From Siphonodentalium dalli (Eukaryota; Mollusca; Scaphopoda; Gadilida; Siphonodentaliidae): a stretch of 64,000 bases of DNA. Positions 20,257 to 30,837 of the stretch are shown piece after piece. Numbering within the stretch: position 1 is the first letter of the stretch; each line of letters opens with the position of its first letter. Below the pieces are notes generated by a model. That model worked only from the letters and a program-made list of their open reading frames with translations, searched no databases and was not told where the DNA came from. The position numbers were made by a program, and so were the translations under genes. The stretch lies in assembly GCA_032622095.1 (NCBI GenBank), contig CP136063.1, positions 180,895,956-180,959,955 of the forward strand, given 5' to 3'.

Positions 20257-21871
20257 TATACACCCGTCAGTAAGCCCAGGGGGCACGTGCACGTTTTTGT
20301 CCAAAAAGTGGGTACTGGGCTTACTCACGGGGATCCCCCCGTGCAAAATCTCAGTTAGCCTTGAGATGCTGGTTTACCATCGTATTTTATACTGATACCA
20401 AGAGTAGTTGCGTTATATAAAGAGAATGATGCGTTTTATTAAGATAAAATCATATAATAATAACAAGATACAGATGTCGACAGGTAAAACAAAAAATACA
20501 ATTTATACGTTGTAAACATGCGTATGGAACGGTTAATAGCGCACATAAATAGCACAAAGTTCAAACAACAAAGTTCAGAAGACAACAAGTCCATCGTCGT
20601 CGAAACCATCGAACTCCAGATTGTCGTCAGAATCTTCCTCGAAGAAGAAAAAATTTATGAATTTCGCGGTAATCGACGAAACGTATTATGTACGTTCTGC
20701 AACAAGAACAATAACTCTATAAATTCGAGGTGGATTAATATTCGAATGGAAAAACTCATTATCTGATACTATTTTAAATGTAATGGTTCAAAAATGATTT
20801 AATATAAATATTAGCTGCTCTGATATATATATTGCCTCATGTTAAAATGAAATAATCCAAGATTAATTAACGGCAATTGAGCCACAAAGATTGTAAACGA
20901 ATTAACACCAGAGAACGTGGCAACTTTTAAAAGTATATCATAGAAAGCAGGACTGCTCGTGGAAATTATTGGGCTCAATTTATATTTTCTTGGGATCAAT
21001 TTGAAAACACAATAGTGTTGTGTAATGAGTTCACACCCAAATTTAGTTGGAGTATTAAATGCTAATTAAATGCTAATTAATCAAGCCTACCTCCGGGGAC
21101 ACAGTAACGATGTCAGTGTCATGGCTTGCAAATTCGTTGAGGGTCATAAGTTGTGCCATGTGGACGGTAACTGTCTAGAAAAAGCTGTCTGCGTACATCG
21201 TCGTCATTTTCTATGCTTCCTATCAACGTTGAATTGTCTAGCGGTTTTTGAACAGTCTCTACCATTAGCACGATGCCACTCGGCAACTTTCATTTTAACT
21301 TCCAATGAGAATCTAGCACAAAGTTTAGACATGTTGAAAGCAGAATGTTTCAAATTGTTATATGATTGATAACCTGGTGTATCACACTATATATGTCAGT
21401 TCTTGTAAAAACACACAGTCATTACATAGCATCCCATTGGATTCACTTACATCTCATTGGGTTCACTCCGCGAGAGGCGTGAAAAACGGGTGCGGCACCC
21501 TTTGATGTTATTTGTTTGATACTCCTTTGATATATCCAACAACTAAGATGGGAATATTATGGGAATAATCTGTCTAACATATAGGCCTAAGATTTATAAT
21601 ATATAAATAATAAATAATAACAAAAGCAACATATATTTTTAATTTTGTTTTATTTTCATAACACAGTACGTACAAATAAAACGAGTATCTGTCATTTGTG
21701 ATCGTCGTTCATCTATTCAATGCACTGTACTGGAGATTCTTCTCGGCCACAGAATAGCAGGACATGATTGTACTTACCTCCCAAATGCTGAAAATTGGGG
21801 GTGGGCTTATCCACGAGGACCCCCCCATGTTTGTTTGAGGGCACGAGGATGGGCTTACTGACGGGTGTATA
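20257..21871 (-). mobile_element. Internally deleted pogo/Tigger-type DNA transposon, 1.6 kb
   Basis: TATACACCCGTCAGTAAGCCC (20257 on) and its inverse GGGCTTACTGACGGGTGTATA (to 21871) form the ends, with TA at both borders. A second subterminal pair (GGGCTTACTC / GGGCTTATCC, next to CACGGGGATCCCCCC / CACGAGGACCCCCC) lies inside each end. The minus strand carries the start and end of a pogo-like transposase but not its DDE middle. A shorter relative is at 35820-36265. Confidence 0.75.
20575..21332 (-). pseudogene. Remnants of a pogo/Tigger-like transposase: N-terminal HTH and acidic C-terminal tail
   Basis: ATG at 21330-21332 on the minus strand opens 42 codons to TGA at 21204-21206, reading SLEVKMKVAEWHRANG...SKTARQFNVDRKH. 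This is the CENP-B/psq-type helix-turn-helix at the start of pogo-family transposases, where KxxVVEWxRxNG...TAxxFxVDRKxVRxW is typical. The expected R-W after RKH is lost, and a plausible continuation (ENDDDVRRQ) is in another frame, so a frameshift follows residue ~40. About 550 bp further on, a separate frame ending at 20575-20577 reads EEDSDDNLEFDGFDDDG, an acidic tail as often ends such proteins. The D-D-D/E catalytic core is absent. It cannot be active. Confidence 0.65.
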
Positions 21872-21924
21872 CGGTACTGTAAAATGACTTCTGTATACAA
21901 TTTTTCAATACTATTTTCTTTTTA

Positions 21925-22300
21925 TACCACCGTTTTGAAAAAATGTATTATGTTATTGGTCTTTCGATCGTCCGTCCAGCTGTCCGTCCGTCCGTCAGTT
22001 TGCTTTTTTCGTTTCCGGATAACATTAGTAAGTGTGAACTGAATGTTCTGCAATTTGCTATGTGAGTTTACTAGCACAAAATATAGGTCAAGTTCAAATT
22101 TGGGTTCAGCCCGCCAATTTTCACCAAAGTTCTGGCCCTTTTTGTTGGAATTTGCACTTAATGTTTGTTTCCGGATGATAATTTTAGTAAGTCTGAATTG
22201 AATGGAATGGAATTTGGTATGCGGGTTGACTAGCACAAAATACGGGTCAAGTTCAAATTTGGGTTCCGCCCGCCAATTTTAACCTGAATTATGGCCCATT
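21925..22300. mobile_element. Pearl-like element, two units
   Basis: Begins TTATACCACCGTTTTGAAAAAATG, then (TCCG)n (21968-21995). Two units follow, each with GTTTCCGGAT..AA, CACAAAATA..GGTCAAGTTCAAATTTGGG and CCCGCCAATTTT. It is related to the units at 40711-41700. Confidence 0.6.
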
Positions 22301-22315
22301 GTTGAAATTAAATTT

Positions 22316-22582
22316 CTATACTTAATACATATTGATAAGTAGTTATCCTTTAGGAAGTGTTCAGATAATATGTTCAACAAAAGACCATAGTCCGTTTGTT
22401 GCACTTATTATTTGAACAATTCCCACCAAAGAATATGAACCCTTCTGCACATGTAATAGCTTTTTGTCTGTCTGTCGTCTGCTCATTTTTTCTGAACACC
22501 CCTCGAAATGAATAATAGACCATTCCAATGTATAATTTTATAGCTGAATGGGAGAATCCATTCATTAAAGAAAGTGTTAAAT
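22316..22582. mobile_element. TTAA-type MITE (TGAATACTCAT family), decayed, ends at exon 4
   Basis: TTTCTATACTTAATACATATTGATAAG at the left and AATCCATTCATTAAAGAAAGTGTTAA at the right are the family ends. The inner AATAATAGACCATTCCAATGTATA is shared with 35760-35785 and 62745-62765. The right end lies about 17 bp before the exon 4 acceptor. Confidence 0.55.
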
Positions 22583-22599
22583 ACTCTCTCCATTGACAG

Positions 22600-22786
22600 G
22601 TTACCTTCCCAGATAACAAGAATATGTTGAAGTTTTACAGTTATCTATGGAGCAGCACAGAAGAGACCTCATTAATTACTAACGTCTCACCAACGTTACA
22701 TGTCAGGTCATTAATGCTGGGACTCAAGCATCTGCAAACTCTGGATAAAGCAGACATTGAGGAGATAATTAACTCACCAACACCAG
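22600..22786 (+). CDS. HEATR1: HEATR1 exon 4 of window
   Basis: Phase 0 to 1. Reads VTFPDNKNMLKFYSYLWSST... to INSPTP. The human counterpart is VHLEDVFQLFKFCSVLWTYG. The acceptor CCATTGACAG is unusual in lacking a long pyrimidine tract because a MITE end abuts it. Donor GTATAT starts at 22787. Confidence 0.92.
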
Positions 22787-22804
22787 GTATATAGAGGATA
22801 TCAG

Positions 22805-23277
22805 GGCTTGTATTCACCAATTGTGTTTATTTTATAAACCAGGTAGTTTATTTGGTAGTCGCTGAACGCACACGATACCTTTGCGTCACATTTACATCAC
22901 ATACTATCGTTGATATGATTGACCCAATTTGCAATTATCAATTGACACCGTCTCACAATTCAATTGTGAATGGTCACGGGATAAAATCCACACTCAGACT
23001 CTCTCTCTCTGCGCAATGAGTTTTGAAGATATTATTGGGCTACTTCCCGTCTCTTTTGTTCTAGAATATAGACATCAGTACATAAAAACGCTGCTCATAA
23101 TTGAAATAAACCAACCATGTATACTGCTACATTCGAATACGATTGATCTTTGTGGCCAAATCCTAAACCGCCGCAATGACAATCCCACAATCAGTGACCA
23201 CAGATAGCTTCGTGTTGAGTCTCGACTGGTATAAACTACCTGGACTTTATATAAACCCAGGTGGTGAATACGAGACC
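22805..23277. mobile_element. Inverted-repeat element ~470 bp (GGCTTGTATTCACCA ends)
   Basis: GGCTTGTATTCACCAATTGT ... ATAAACCAGGTAGTTTA at the left is mirrored by TAAACTACCTGG ... GGTGGTGAATACGAGACC at the right. It starts 19 bp after the exon 4 donor. The plus-strand frame at 22929-23207 has no family. Confidence 0.6.
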
Positions 23278-23479
23278 TGGTGTTTGTGAGTGGACATTGA
23301 AAATCATCGCATAAGTGACAAATGTTTATTTTAGCAACAGATTTTTTGAGATCCTTTCAAAAGCACTAAGCACTATGCAGTGCAAGGGCAGGTCTTTAGA
23401 TTAGTGTAATTTGAGCACATCAGGGTGAACCATAGTTCGGCCTGCTAGGACGATAACATTTCTAAATTTAGGTCAGAAA

Positions 23480-23938
23480 ACTTTAAAGGTGCTCAATCCA
23501 ATCAGATGCTCCTAAATTACTATTTCTTTGGCTTCGGGGGTAAAAAATATTTAATTCGAGTCCAGGAACCCACCCATCACAGCTCAGAGTGATCAGATAT
23601 CGATGTTTGAAATCTATAATTTTAATTTTAATTAGCCCAATAGACAGTCAACGAGAAGAATTTCTTTGACCAAATTGCAGTTAAAGATGGATAACTCTAA
23701 AATAAAGTGGCTTTTTGTGTCAGATATTTGACAAACCGGCAAAATTTCGTTGAACAAAATGTGATAAATAACAGGTTGTGTGCAATTTTATACTATACTA
23801 GTAGTTGATTGTGCTTTTCATTATTTTTGGGCAATTATTAGATTCTGATAACTGAAGCGGCATTTCAAAAAATGTTGTTGTTGGAATGTGATGATATGGG
23901 GACCATCGAATCGGATTGAGTACCTTTAAAATGCTTCA
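23480..23938. mobile_element. TTAA-flanked element ~450 bp (AGGTGCTCAATCCAATC ends), copy 1
   Basis: TTTAAAGGTGCTCAATCCAATCAGATG at the left is inverse to CATCGAATCGGATTGAGTACCTTTAAA at the right, both with TTAA at the border. A second, similar-length copy is at 30198-30632, sharing TTCGAGTC.AGGAACC, AGATATCGAT and TTTTTGGGCAATTA. Confidence 0.65.
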
Positions 23939-24181
23939 TGTGATTTCCGAGAATGATTGATTCCAGGATAATCTTTTGTTGATATCAAATGACATTTGAC
24001 ATTTCATTGTTTCTCAGTACTACAGGTATATACACAAAGTTATGCAATTGCAAAAAATTCATTCCCATGTTTATTTTGGCGCATTTCTATATTTTGGGCA
24101 CAGATTTACCATCGTGATTTTTGGGGAATATTGACATTGTGACTTTTATATGATAAGACAATTGTTTTCACATCTTTTCAG

Positions 24182-24363
24182 CTTTACTGAGTTTACTGTA
24201 TGGTGTGAGCCATGGCTTTGAAGGGGTCCGCAAACTCACGTTGAAGTGTCTACAATACATAGTTCAGACTGTCACGGATGATAATATATTATATCTTCCC
24301 TTGTTGAAAGGAATACTAGACATACAGGAGGAGATCAAGATTGATGGTACATTATGCCACAAG
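24182..24363 (+). CDS. HEATR1: HEATR1 exon 5 of window
   Basis: Phase 1 to 0. The acceptor CACATCTTTTCAG ends at 24181. Reads LLSLLYGVSHGFEGVRKLTL... to GTLCHK. Matches the human HEAT helix VVTSLLINLGSPVKEVRRAA. Donor GTATAA starts at 24364. Confidence 0.93.
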
Positions 24364-24539
24364 GTATAATTTTATTGATATCTAGATGATTGATTGATTT
24401 TTAACAAATGTCAACTCCAAACTAGTTTATCATAGCAATCCTTTAGAACCCTTATTTATCTTTGTTCATGTATCCAAATTAAAGGCCAGTTTTGTTAATC
24501 ATTCTTTTTAAATTGTTCAATATTATATGCCGTTTTGAA

Positions 24540-24735
24540 TAAACGGGACATATTATGTTATTGGTTTTTGAGTCCGTCTGTCCATCCATCAATACACTGG
24601 TTTACAGACAAATATTAGGCCAATGTATTCTCTCGTATATGCGAGGTTCCCTATGGGAGATTCACATATATATGAGAATGCATTGGCACAGGGTTTTCGC
24701 AAAATTTCATGAAGCTCCAGTCATGAAAGGGTTAA
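24540..24735. mobile_element. TTAA MITE (CCCTTYCATGACTGGAGC family), right-hand part
   Basis: CAATGTATTCTCTCGTATATGCGAGG ... ATGAGAATGCATTGG is a hairpin. The right end ..GAAATTTTGCGAAAACCC-inverse ... GCTCCAGTCATGAAAGGGTTAA ends at 24735. A complete copy lies at 45897-46158. A short (TCCG)-like run at 24571-24590 shows a pearl-type start fused to its left side. Confidence 0.55.
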
Positions 24736-24739
24736 AAAA

Positions 24740-25424
24740 CATTATATAATAGCACAGTTTTTATCTCCGTGTGGTATAAATTTTCACTAAAAAGCTCCTC
24801 TCTTCTGAATTTGTAATGTCAAAAATAATGTCACCATTAAACAGCGACTCCTTTTCTTTGTTTCTTCTGCAAGTTGTTTGGTTTTGTACTTGTTTCTTTT
24901 ATATTTCAAATGAAAATATTCCATGTCTCTTTCTTCCTTTTACCATGATTTTAAAAATAAATCGTGCTGTCCTTCAAGTTGGTGATCATTAAATGTGAGT
25001 CACCCCTCCTAGTTTGCTTTCAGGGTTGATTGAAATGCTATGCTGAGGAGTCATTAAAAGCATACTGATGCTGGTAAATAAATTAAGAAATTGCCATTAA
25101 ATAAACGAAGGTTAAAAAACATATTTCTTTCAAAAAGGTGGTAAGTAAAGTGTTTTCTCCTGTTTTGAGCCTAATTGACAGTATAAGCTATCTGCACAAT
25201 ACATAAGTTACTTTCCATAACTCCATGCACAGTGCTTTGAAGCCACTGACAATCCAAGCCAAAACACTACCAAACACAGACACCTTGTAAAAAGTTATAT
25301 GTTATATAATTCAGATAATTAGTTGTCAGACATCTCTCTTAAACCGATTCGACGTTCGAAAGGTTTAAAAAAAAACTTTCTTTCACTGTCCTTCAAGTTG
25401 GTGAACCATTTCAATGTATACTTT
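24740..25424. other. Intronic DNA, nothing recognised
   Basis: AT-rich. The phrase CTGTCCTTCAAGTTGGTGA occurs twice (24967, 25386), suggesting an old duplication. No coding content. Confidence 0.4.
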
Positions 25425-26625
25425 TTAGTCGACTTATGGTTTGACGAGGGACGGTTGGCGGCGGGCGGGCGGACCTAAAGAATGCCTTATAACTTTGACA
25501 TTTGTGAACGGATTCAAAAAAAAATTGGTATGGCAGTTGCTCCCAATGAATATTTACTGCCTGTAGAAAATGGGTCACGTCCGAACTTTTTTACAAGAGT
25601 TATCCATCTTAGATGGTGTATAGTTAAGTTTTTCACCGTTAGCGCGATAACTCACGCAAATATTAACCAATTTCAACAATATTTGGTATATGAGACTCTT
25701 GCAACAATATCTCGGACGAGTTCGAAAACCAGGTTTGTCCGAATTTTTTTTCCGGAGTTATGGGTCTTAGTTTGTCTATTTTTAGCAATTTTATCACCGT
25801 TAGCGCGATAACTCGATGAAATATTAACCGATTTCAACAATATTTGTTATATGAGTCTCCTGCAACAATATCTCAGACGAGTTCAAAAACCAGGTTTGTC
25901 CGAATTTTTATCGCGGAGTTATGGGTCTTAGTTTGTCTATTTTTAGCAATTTTATCACCGTTAGCGAGATAACTCGATGAGATATTAATCGATTTCAACA
26001 ATATTTGGTATATGAGTCTCCTGCAACAATATCTCGGACGAGTTCGAAAACCAGGTTTGTCCGATTTTTTTTCGCAGAGTTATAGGTCTTGGTTTGTCTA
26101 TTTTTAGCAATTTTATCACTGTTAGCACGATAACTCGATGAAATATTAACCGATTTCAACAATATTTGGTATATGAGACTCCTGCAACAATATCTCGGAC
26201 GAGTTCGAAAACCAGGTTTGTCCGAATTTTTTTTGCAGAGTTATGAGTCTTAGTTTGTCTATTTTTAGGAATGTTATCACCGTTAGCGCGATAACTCAAT
26301 GAAATATTAACCGATTTAAACAATATTTGTTATATGAGTCTATTGCAACAATATCTCGGACGAGTTCGAAAACCTGGTTTGTCCGAAAAATAATTCCGGA
26401 GTTATGGGTCTTAGTTTGTCTATTTTAATCACAATTTTATCACCGTTATTGCGATAACTCAATGAAATATTAACGGATTCAATTGATATTTGGTATATAG
26501 GTCTATTGCAATAATATACCACCGTCCAACTTTTTTTCCTAGAGTTGTGCATCTTATTGGCAGAAGTTTGGTTTGACTGCCAAAAAACTCGACAAAAGCA
26601 TCTTAGATGCATACCCCTTGTTTAA
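25425..26625. mobile_element. Pearl-like satellite array, 161-bp units
   Basis: After GGCGGCGGGCGGGCGGACC (25459-25477), units containing CACCGTTAGCGCGATAACTC begin that motif at 25634, 25795, 25956, 26117, 26278 and 26441: four steps of exactly 161 bp, then 163. Each has ATATCTCGGACGAGTTCGAAAACCAGG. The open frame at 25482-25811 and the minus one at 26340-26612 are by-products. A TTAA-family right end fragment (GAAACCATTTAGTATAGAAAAGGTTAA) follows at 26637-26663. Confidence 0.75.
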
Positions 26626-26767
26626 TTGAGTGGAAGAAACCATTTAGTATAGAAAAGGTTAAGGTTGATGTTACACCTTTATATAGAAAGAGTTTCAATT
26701 AAAATGCTGCTTTTAAAAACTGATTCTCTTATTAGTAAATTTATTTGTTTTGTCTTTCTGTTTTCAG

Positions 26768-26959
26768 AGAATAAATTCTTTGTTGTGCAAGGCTGAAGAC
26801 AAATCAGCACAAACTCCAAAGAAGAAAAAAAGGAAATCTGTTGCTCTTGCAGCAGAAAAATGTATGTGGAAAAGCTTCATGAGTGTCATTTTGTCAGAAA
26901 AGAATCCATTCTTCATCAAATGGTTGGTTTTGGATATACTGAAAGACTATGAAAACAAG
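26768..26959 (+). CDS. HEATR1: HEATR1 exon 6 of window
   Basis: 64 codons, phase 0 to 0. The acceptor TTTCTGTTTTCAG ends at 26767. Contains a lysine-rich linker (TPKKKKRKS, residues 16-24), not present in this form in human, that resembles a nuclear localisation signal, then a helical stretch ending LKDYENK. Donor GTCAGT. Confidence 0.92.
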
Positions 26960-27144
26960 GTCAGTATATTGTAATTTATTATATGACTGTCATTATTTTC
27001 AATGAATACTACCATAGTTTGCAATACTTTTCTGATAGAGTAGAGCATGAACCTGGCTACAAACTTTTTCGAGACTTGAGCCTGGTTTGAGGAGGATTTT
27101 TCATTAAAATGACAAATAATATGCTAAATCAACTCAAATTTGTA

Positions 27145-27224
27145 TTAAATTAAATCCCATGTCACTAGTGAGTGGCATTAAATAGATTGAATGCCACTCA
27201 CTAGTGACATGGGATTTAATTTAA
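27145..27224. repeat. Perfect hairpin, 35-bp arms, 10-bp loop
   Basis: Arms 27145-27179 and 27190-27224 (TTAAATTAAATCCCATGTCA ... inverse) are perfectly complementary by my reading. It may be a very short MITE with TTAAAT ends. It lies in the intron between exons 6 and 7. Confidence 0.75.
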
Positions 27225-27473
27225 TAAATATTATAGTCCAATTCTCAGTCATTGTGTATTCAAAATGCAGGCAGCTCATCTGATCCATGATTCAATTTCT
27301 ATTTTACCATTTGCTTTTTTTTAAGAAACAGAAATTATATTTTGGTAATAATCATTCTATTGATAAAAACAACTAAACTAGTGCTTAATTGGTAATTACT
27401 GGAAAAAAATATTCAATAGGGTGTCTATTTGTGGTTTTTATTTATGTTTTATTATTTCTGCTCTCCATTTCAG

Positions 27474-27692
27474 GAATTGTTGATTGACACATTGCCATTG
27501 TTTTCGTCGCTATTAGTGAAACTACAAGATGGTCTTGATACTGATGAGAGAAATGTTTTGAAGTTGCTTGTTGACAGGATCACACCAACAACCGCACCAG
27601 TGATCAACGACAACCAAGAGGCACTTGATCTGTTCACAAGCCTCATCACACAGCAGTATGATGTTACATTACAGGAGCAGGCCATAGACAAG
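27474..27692 (+). CDS. HEATR1: HEATR1 exon 7 of window
   Basis: 73 codons, phase 0 to 0. The acceptor CTCTCCATTTCAG ends at 27473; donor GTATAA starts at 27693. Reads ELLIDTLPLFSSLLVKLQDG... to LQEQAIDK. It aligns to the human stretch from LLPMAEQLLEKIQKE to ITALEKI. Confidence 0.93.
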
Positions 27693-28914
27693 GTATAAGG
27701 ATGATTTCATTGTATGCAATATTATTACCACTTTGTTGGGCGTTCTCTGCACAGTATCACAGTTTTACCAGGCATTAAGCGAACGTAATTCTCAATACAT
27801 AATGTGACAACACATCAACTCATTATCAGCCCTGCACATCATGTGACTGGTAAAAAGAGTCTCTGATTTTTGCTGTAGTCCCAATTCAAATTAACTTCAC
27901 TGATGTAAATAAACATCGATTCATTGGCTGTAAAAGAGGATATATCATTGAAATTTACTTCCAAATACCACTTGCCACATCTCTCATGTTCCATCAGAGA
28001 AAGTGGTAATAACATAAAACTATGGGGCATTGTGGTGTATTGATGGCCCTCCTTCGTCTCAGGCCTTTATAAGCTGTCGGTCTGTTAATCATTTCTGTCA
28101 GGCTGTTAATACACTGCAACTCTCTTCTTAATTGTTATAATAGCAAGGTTTGTTGTGAAATCTGTGTTATCTCAATGAACAAGAAGTCTGATTTTAACAG
28201 GGCTTTATTTGCTGTTTTCTGGTGTCATAATATTTAAACAACAAGTGTGATATTTTACAAGAACCATACAAATTTTTTATGCGTCAAAATTGTACTGGTA
28301 CGGACAATGTCTGAGAATGCAGACATTCTAAAATTGCTCATCTTTTATATATTTTAACCTTGAATCTAGAAGGGAGTAGATATGTTGATTTTGGTTTGAA
28401 TTATACAGGCCTGGAAATCAGACTCGAGCGAGAAATCGATCTCATACTGCCTGCACAAATTTCAACCATCGTAAGAATTTTTGCCTGCATCAATTTTGTT
28501 AACCCATTGCTCATTATGAGCCTCAAGTCATATCAACAAATCCATGTTGGAAATTTCCTGCTAAAACTTTTCCACAAAAGTTTGGAGTTTACATGCATTA
28601 TTTTTGACACAAGTTTTCAGTTTTGTAGAAGCATAGTTATTTATTGTAAGTTTTGCCTATGCAGACTTCATAATGTTGTACTAAAAGTGGCAGTTTCCAG
28701 CATTTCCACGTATATCTGCTTCGTTAATGGCAAAACTATATTGGATTTTGAATCATTTATGCAACTGTTCAGATGAGTTAGTTGAGTTCCTAGGTTGATT
28801 TCGAATTCCGTTACTGGAGATATGCAGCAGGAAGTGGAACCATTTCATTTTGTTTTTCATTCTCTGATAATCAAGGTGGGCTAACTTGTATAATGCTGAA
28901 TGTTGATGATACTC
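27693..28914. other. Intronic DNA, nothing recognised
   Basis: The longest frame (28360-28776) reads like translated AT-rich DNA, with no family resemblance and no splice context. No repeat partner was seen. Confidence 0.4.
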
Positions 28915-28915
28915 T

Positions 28916-29157
28916 TAAAGGGGTACTCGTACACTAAATTTGGCCATTTATGGGACCATCTTCTTTTAAACTCGACAGAATATATGCAACAAATGAATGA
29001 ATTTGAGCCATGGATTAGTGCAAAATAAGTGTTTTCTATCATCGATATTTTGTACTAATCCATGGCTCAATTTCATTCATTTGTTGCATATCTTCTGTTG
29101 AATATAAAAGGAGATGGTCCCATAACTGACCGGATTTATTGTACAGTTCCCCTTTAA
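28916..29157. mobile_element. TTAA-flanked foldback element ~240 bp (AAGGGGTAC ends)
   Basis: TTAAAGGGGTACTCGTACAC at the left (TTAA 28916-28919) mirrors TTATTGTACAGTTCCCCTTTAA at the right (TTAA 29154-29157). The inner arms GATGGTCCCATA, TATGCAACAAATGAATGAA and GAGCCATGGATTAGT also pair. It shares its right TTAA with the next MITE. Confidence 0.75.
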
Positions 29158-29418
29158 CCCTTTCTATACTGAATACTCATTGATGAGTAGTTCCTCAGAA
29201 AATGTTCAGGTAATAAGTTCAACAAATGACCATATATCATTTGTTGAACTTATTATCTGATCATTTCCCTCCTATGAATATGAATAATTTTGCTCTTGGA
29301 TAATCTGTTTTTCTGTCTGCTGTTATTACCTGAACACCCCTCCAAATAAATATTGGTTCAGCCCAATGTTTACTTTTATAACTGAATGGGCGAATCCATC
29401 CAGTATAGAAATGGTTAA
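29154..29418. mobile_element. TTAA MITE (CCCTTTCTATACTGAATACTCAT family), most complete copy
   Basis: TTAA at 29154-29157 and 29415-29418. Ends CCCTTTCTATACTG and CAGTATAGAAATGG are inverse. 257 bp between the TTAAs. Inner ATCATTTGTTGAACTTATTATCTGA and CCTCCAAATAAATATTGGTTCAG are shared with the other copies. No coding content. Confidence 0.75.
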
Positions 29419-29496
29419 TTAAATGGGGGGCATGTGGGGGCAAAGCCATACTAATTAAATGATAATTCTCACATAATTATGCACAATAAACAATGC

Positions 29497-29840
29497 TTAA
29501 CCCTTTGGCGAGTAGAACGACATATATGTCGTCTATCGGTTGAGGAGTAGAACGACATATATGTCGTTTCAGGAAGTGTTATTTTACGTAGACATAACTT
29601 CAATAGATCATCTGATTTATAAATGATTTGTATATGAGTTATTTTGATTAATATAATGTCCCAAATGTATAAGTGCAATCGATTATGATAACACACGTTA
29701 ACAAAAAAATGCACATAAATTAAAACGAATTATTGGAACTTTTTGACCCGAACTTGTTAATAATTATTGCTATGACGTTGACGTTAAATTTACTCATGAC
29801 GTCATCTATATGACGTTACAGATACTCTCCAAAGGGTTAA
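29497..29840. mobile_element. TTAA MITE with CCCTTTGGCGAGTA ends
   Basis: TTAA at 29497-29500 and 29837-29840. Ends CCCTTTGGCGAGTA and TACTCTCCAAAGGG are inverse. Just inside the left end, two perfect 16-bp palindromes ACGACATATATGTCGT lie 35 bp apart (29517-29532, 29552-29567). Only ~130 bp separate it from exon 8. Confidence 0.75.
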
Positions 29841-29966
29841 TTGAAGTTAGTAATGTATTATTCCAAAGAAAGAAAAGTATAGGAGTTGCTCCTGAGTAAT
29901 TTTCAGCCCTCACAGATTTTTCAAAAAGCGAGGTCTTATTAAACATGTTGACTTACTCCTCTACAG

Positions 29967-30098
29967 GCAGGCAAAGACTTTTACTCTTGTTTGGAGAACA
30001 GCAATGCTCAGCAGCGTATTCTGTCAGCTTTGTTTGATGCTTGGATAAAATCTGATGTTGTGTCTGTGCCAAACCTAGTCCGCAAGATTTTGAAACAT
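29967..30098 (+). CDS. HEATR1: HEATR1 exon 8 of window
   Basis: 44 codons, phase 0 to 0. The acceptor TACTCCTCTACAG ends at 29966; donor GTAAGT starts at 30099. Reads NAQQRILSALFDAWIKSD...VPNLVRKILKH; human has EKVQQKLLRMLFDLLVNCKN...VSSVFKGI. Confidence 0.93.
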
Positions 30099-30197
30099 GT
30101 AAGTAATGATAACATTATCTCTTGCATGTTACATATGAAAATTTGAAATAGGTCGTGTCCACTCATCATTGAAATATATTCTGTTGGATCAAAATCG

Positions 30198-30632
30198 TTA
30201 CTAACATTTACATTTCTTAAAGATGCATAATCTGATTAAGAGCCCCTCAATTACTATTTATTTGGATTCGGGGATAAAAATTATTTGATTCGAGTCGAGG
30301 AACCAACCTAGTTATTAGATATCGATTTTTTAAATCTTTTATTTTTCACCATCAAGACTTAATAGTGACCCAGTAAGAAGTTGACGAGCCGACGGTCTCG
30401 GACCAAATTGCGGATGAACATGGTTAACTCTAAAATCAAGAGGCTTTGTGTTGATAATAAGGCCAAATTTCGTTGAACAACATGTTCATAAATAACACGT
30501 TCGGGAAATTTTATACTATATTTGACAGTGGTTAGAATTATTTTTGGGCAATTAATCTATTCTGATAACTGAAGAGGCATTTCTAAAAATGTTGTTGTTG
30601 GAATCATCGAATCGGATTGAGTACCTTTAACC
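30198..30632. mobile_element. TTAA-flanked element (AGGTRCTCAATCC ends), copy 2
   Basis: Shares TTCGAGTCGAGGAACC, AGATATCGATTTTT, TTTTTGGGCAATTA and the right end GAATCGGATTGAGTACCTTTAA with the copy at 23480-23938. The left end is more decayed (TTAAAGATGCATAATCTG). Confidence 0.6.
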
Positions 30633-30837
30633 TTCTCAAACTGACTTAATTTAAATTGAGTGTAAAAAACAACACCAAAACAATTTTGTACTGTAAGATC
30701 CATGAACACCAGATCTGCTGACCTCAAAAGATAATTTCTGGGATATTTTGGTCATGATTTTCCGTGAGATTAGGGCTATCATCTGGAGATTTTAAATATT
30801 GAATTCCTGGTGCATTTTCAACAAAAAAAATAATTTA

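Noticed and set aside
20518-20766. 82-codon plus-strand frame
   Set aside because: The opposite strand carries the acidic tail of the pogo-like transposase in the same place, which explains the open frame.
25482-25811. 109-codon frame
   Set aside because: It lies across the 161-bp satellite units. No conserved protein features.
28360-28776. 138-codon plus-strand frame between exons 7 and 8
   Set aside because: No HEATR1 homology (exons 7 and 8 already join in phase with no gap against human). Composition is that of translated AT-rich DNA.
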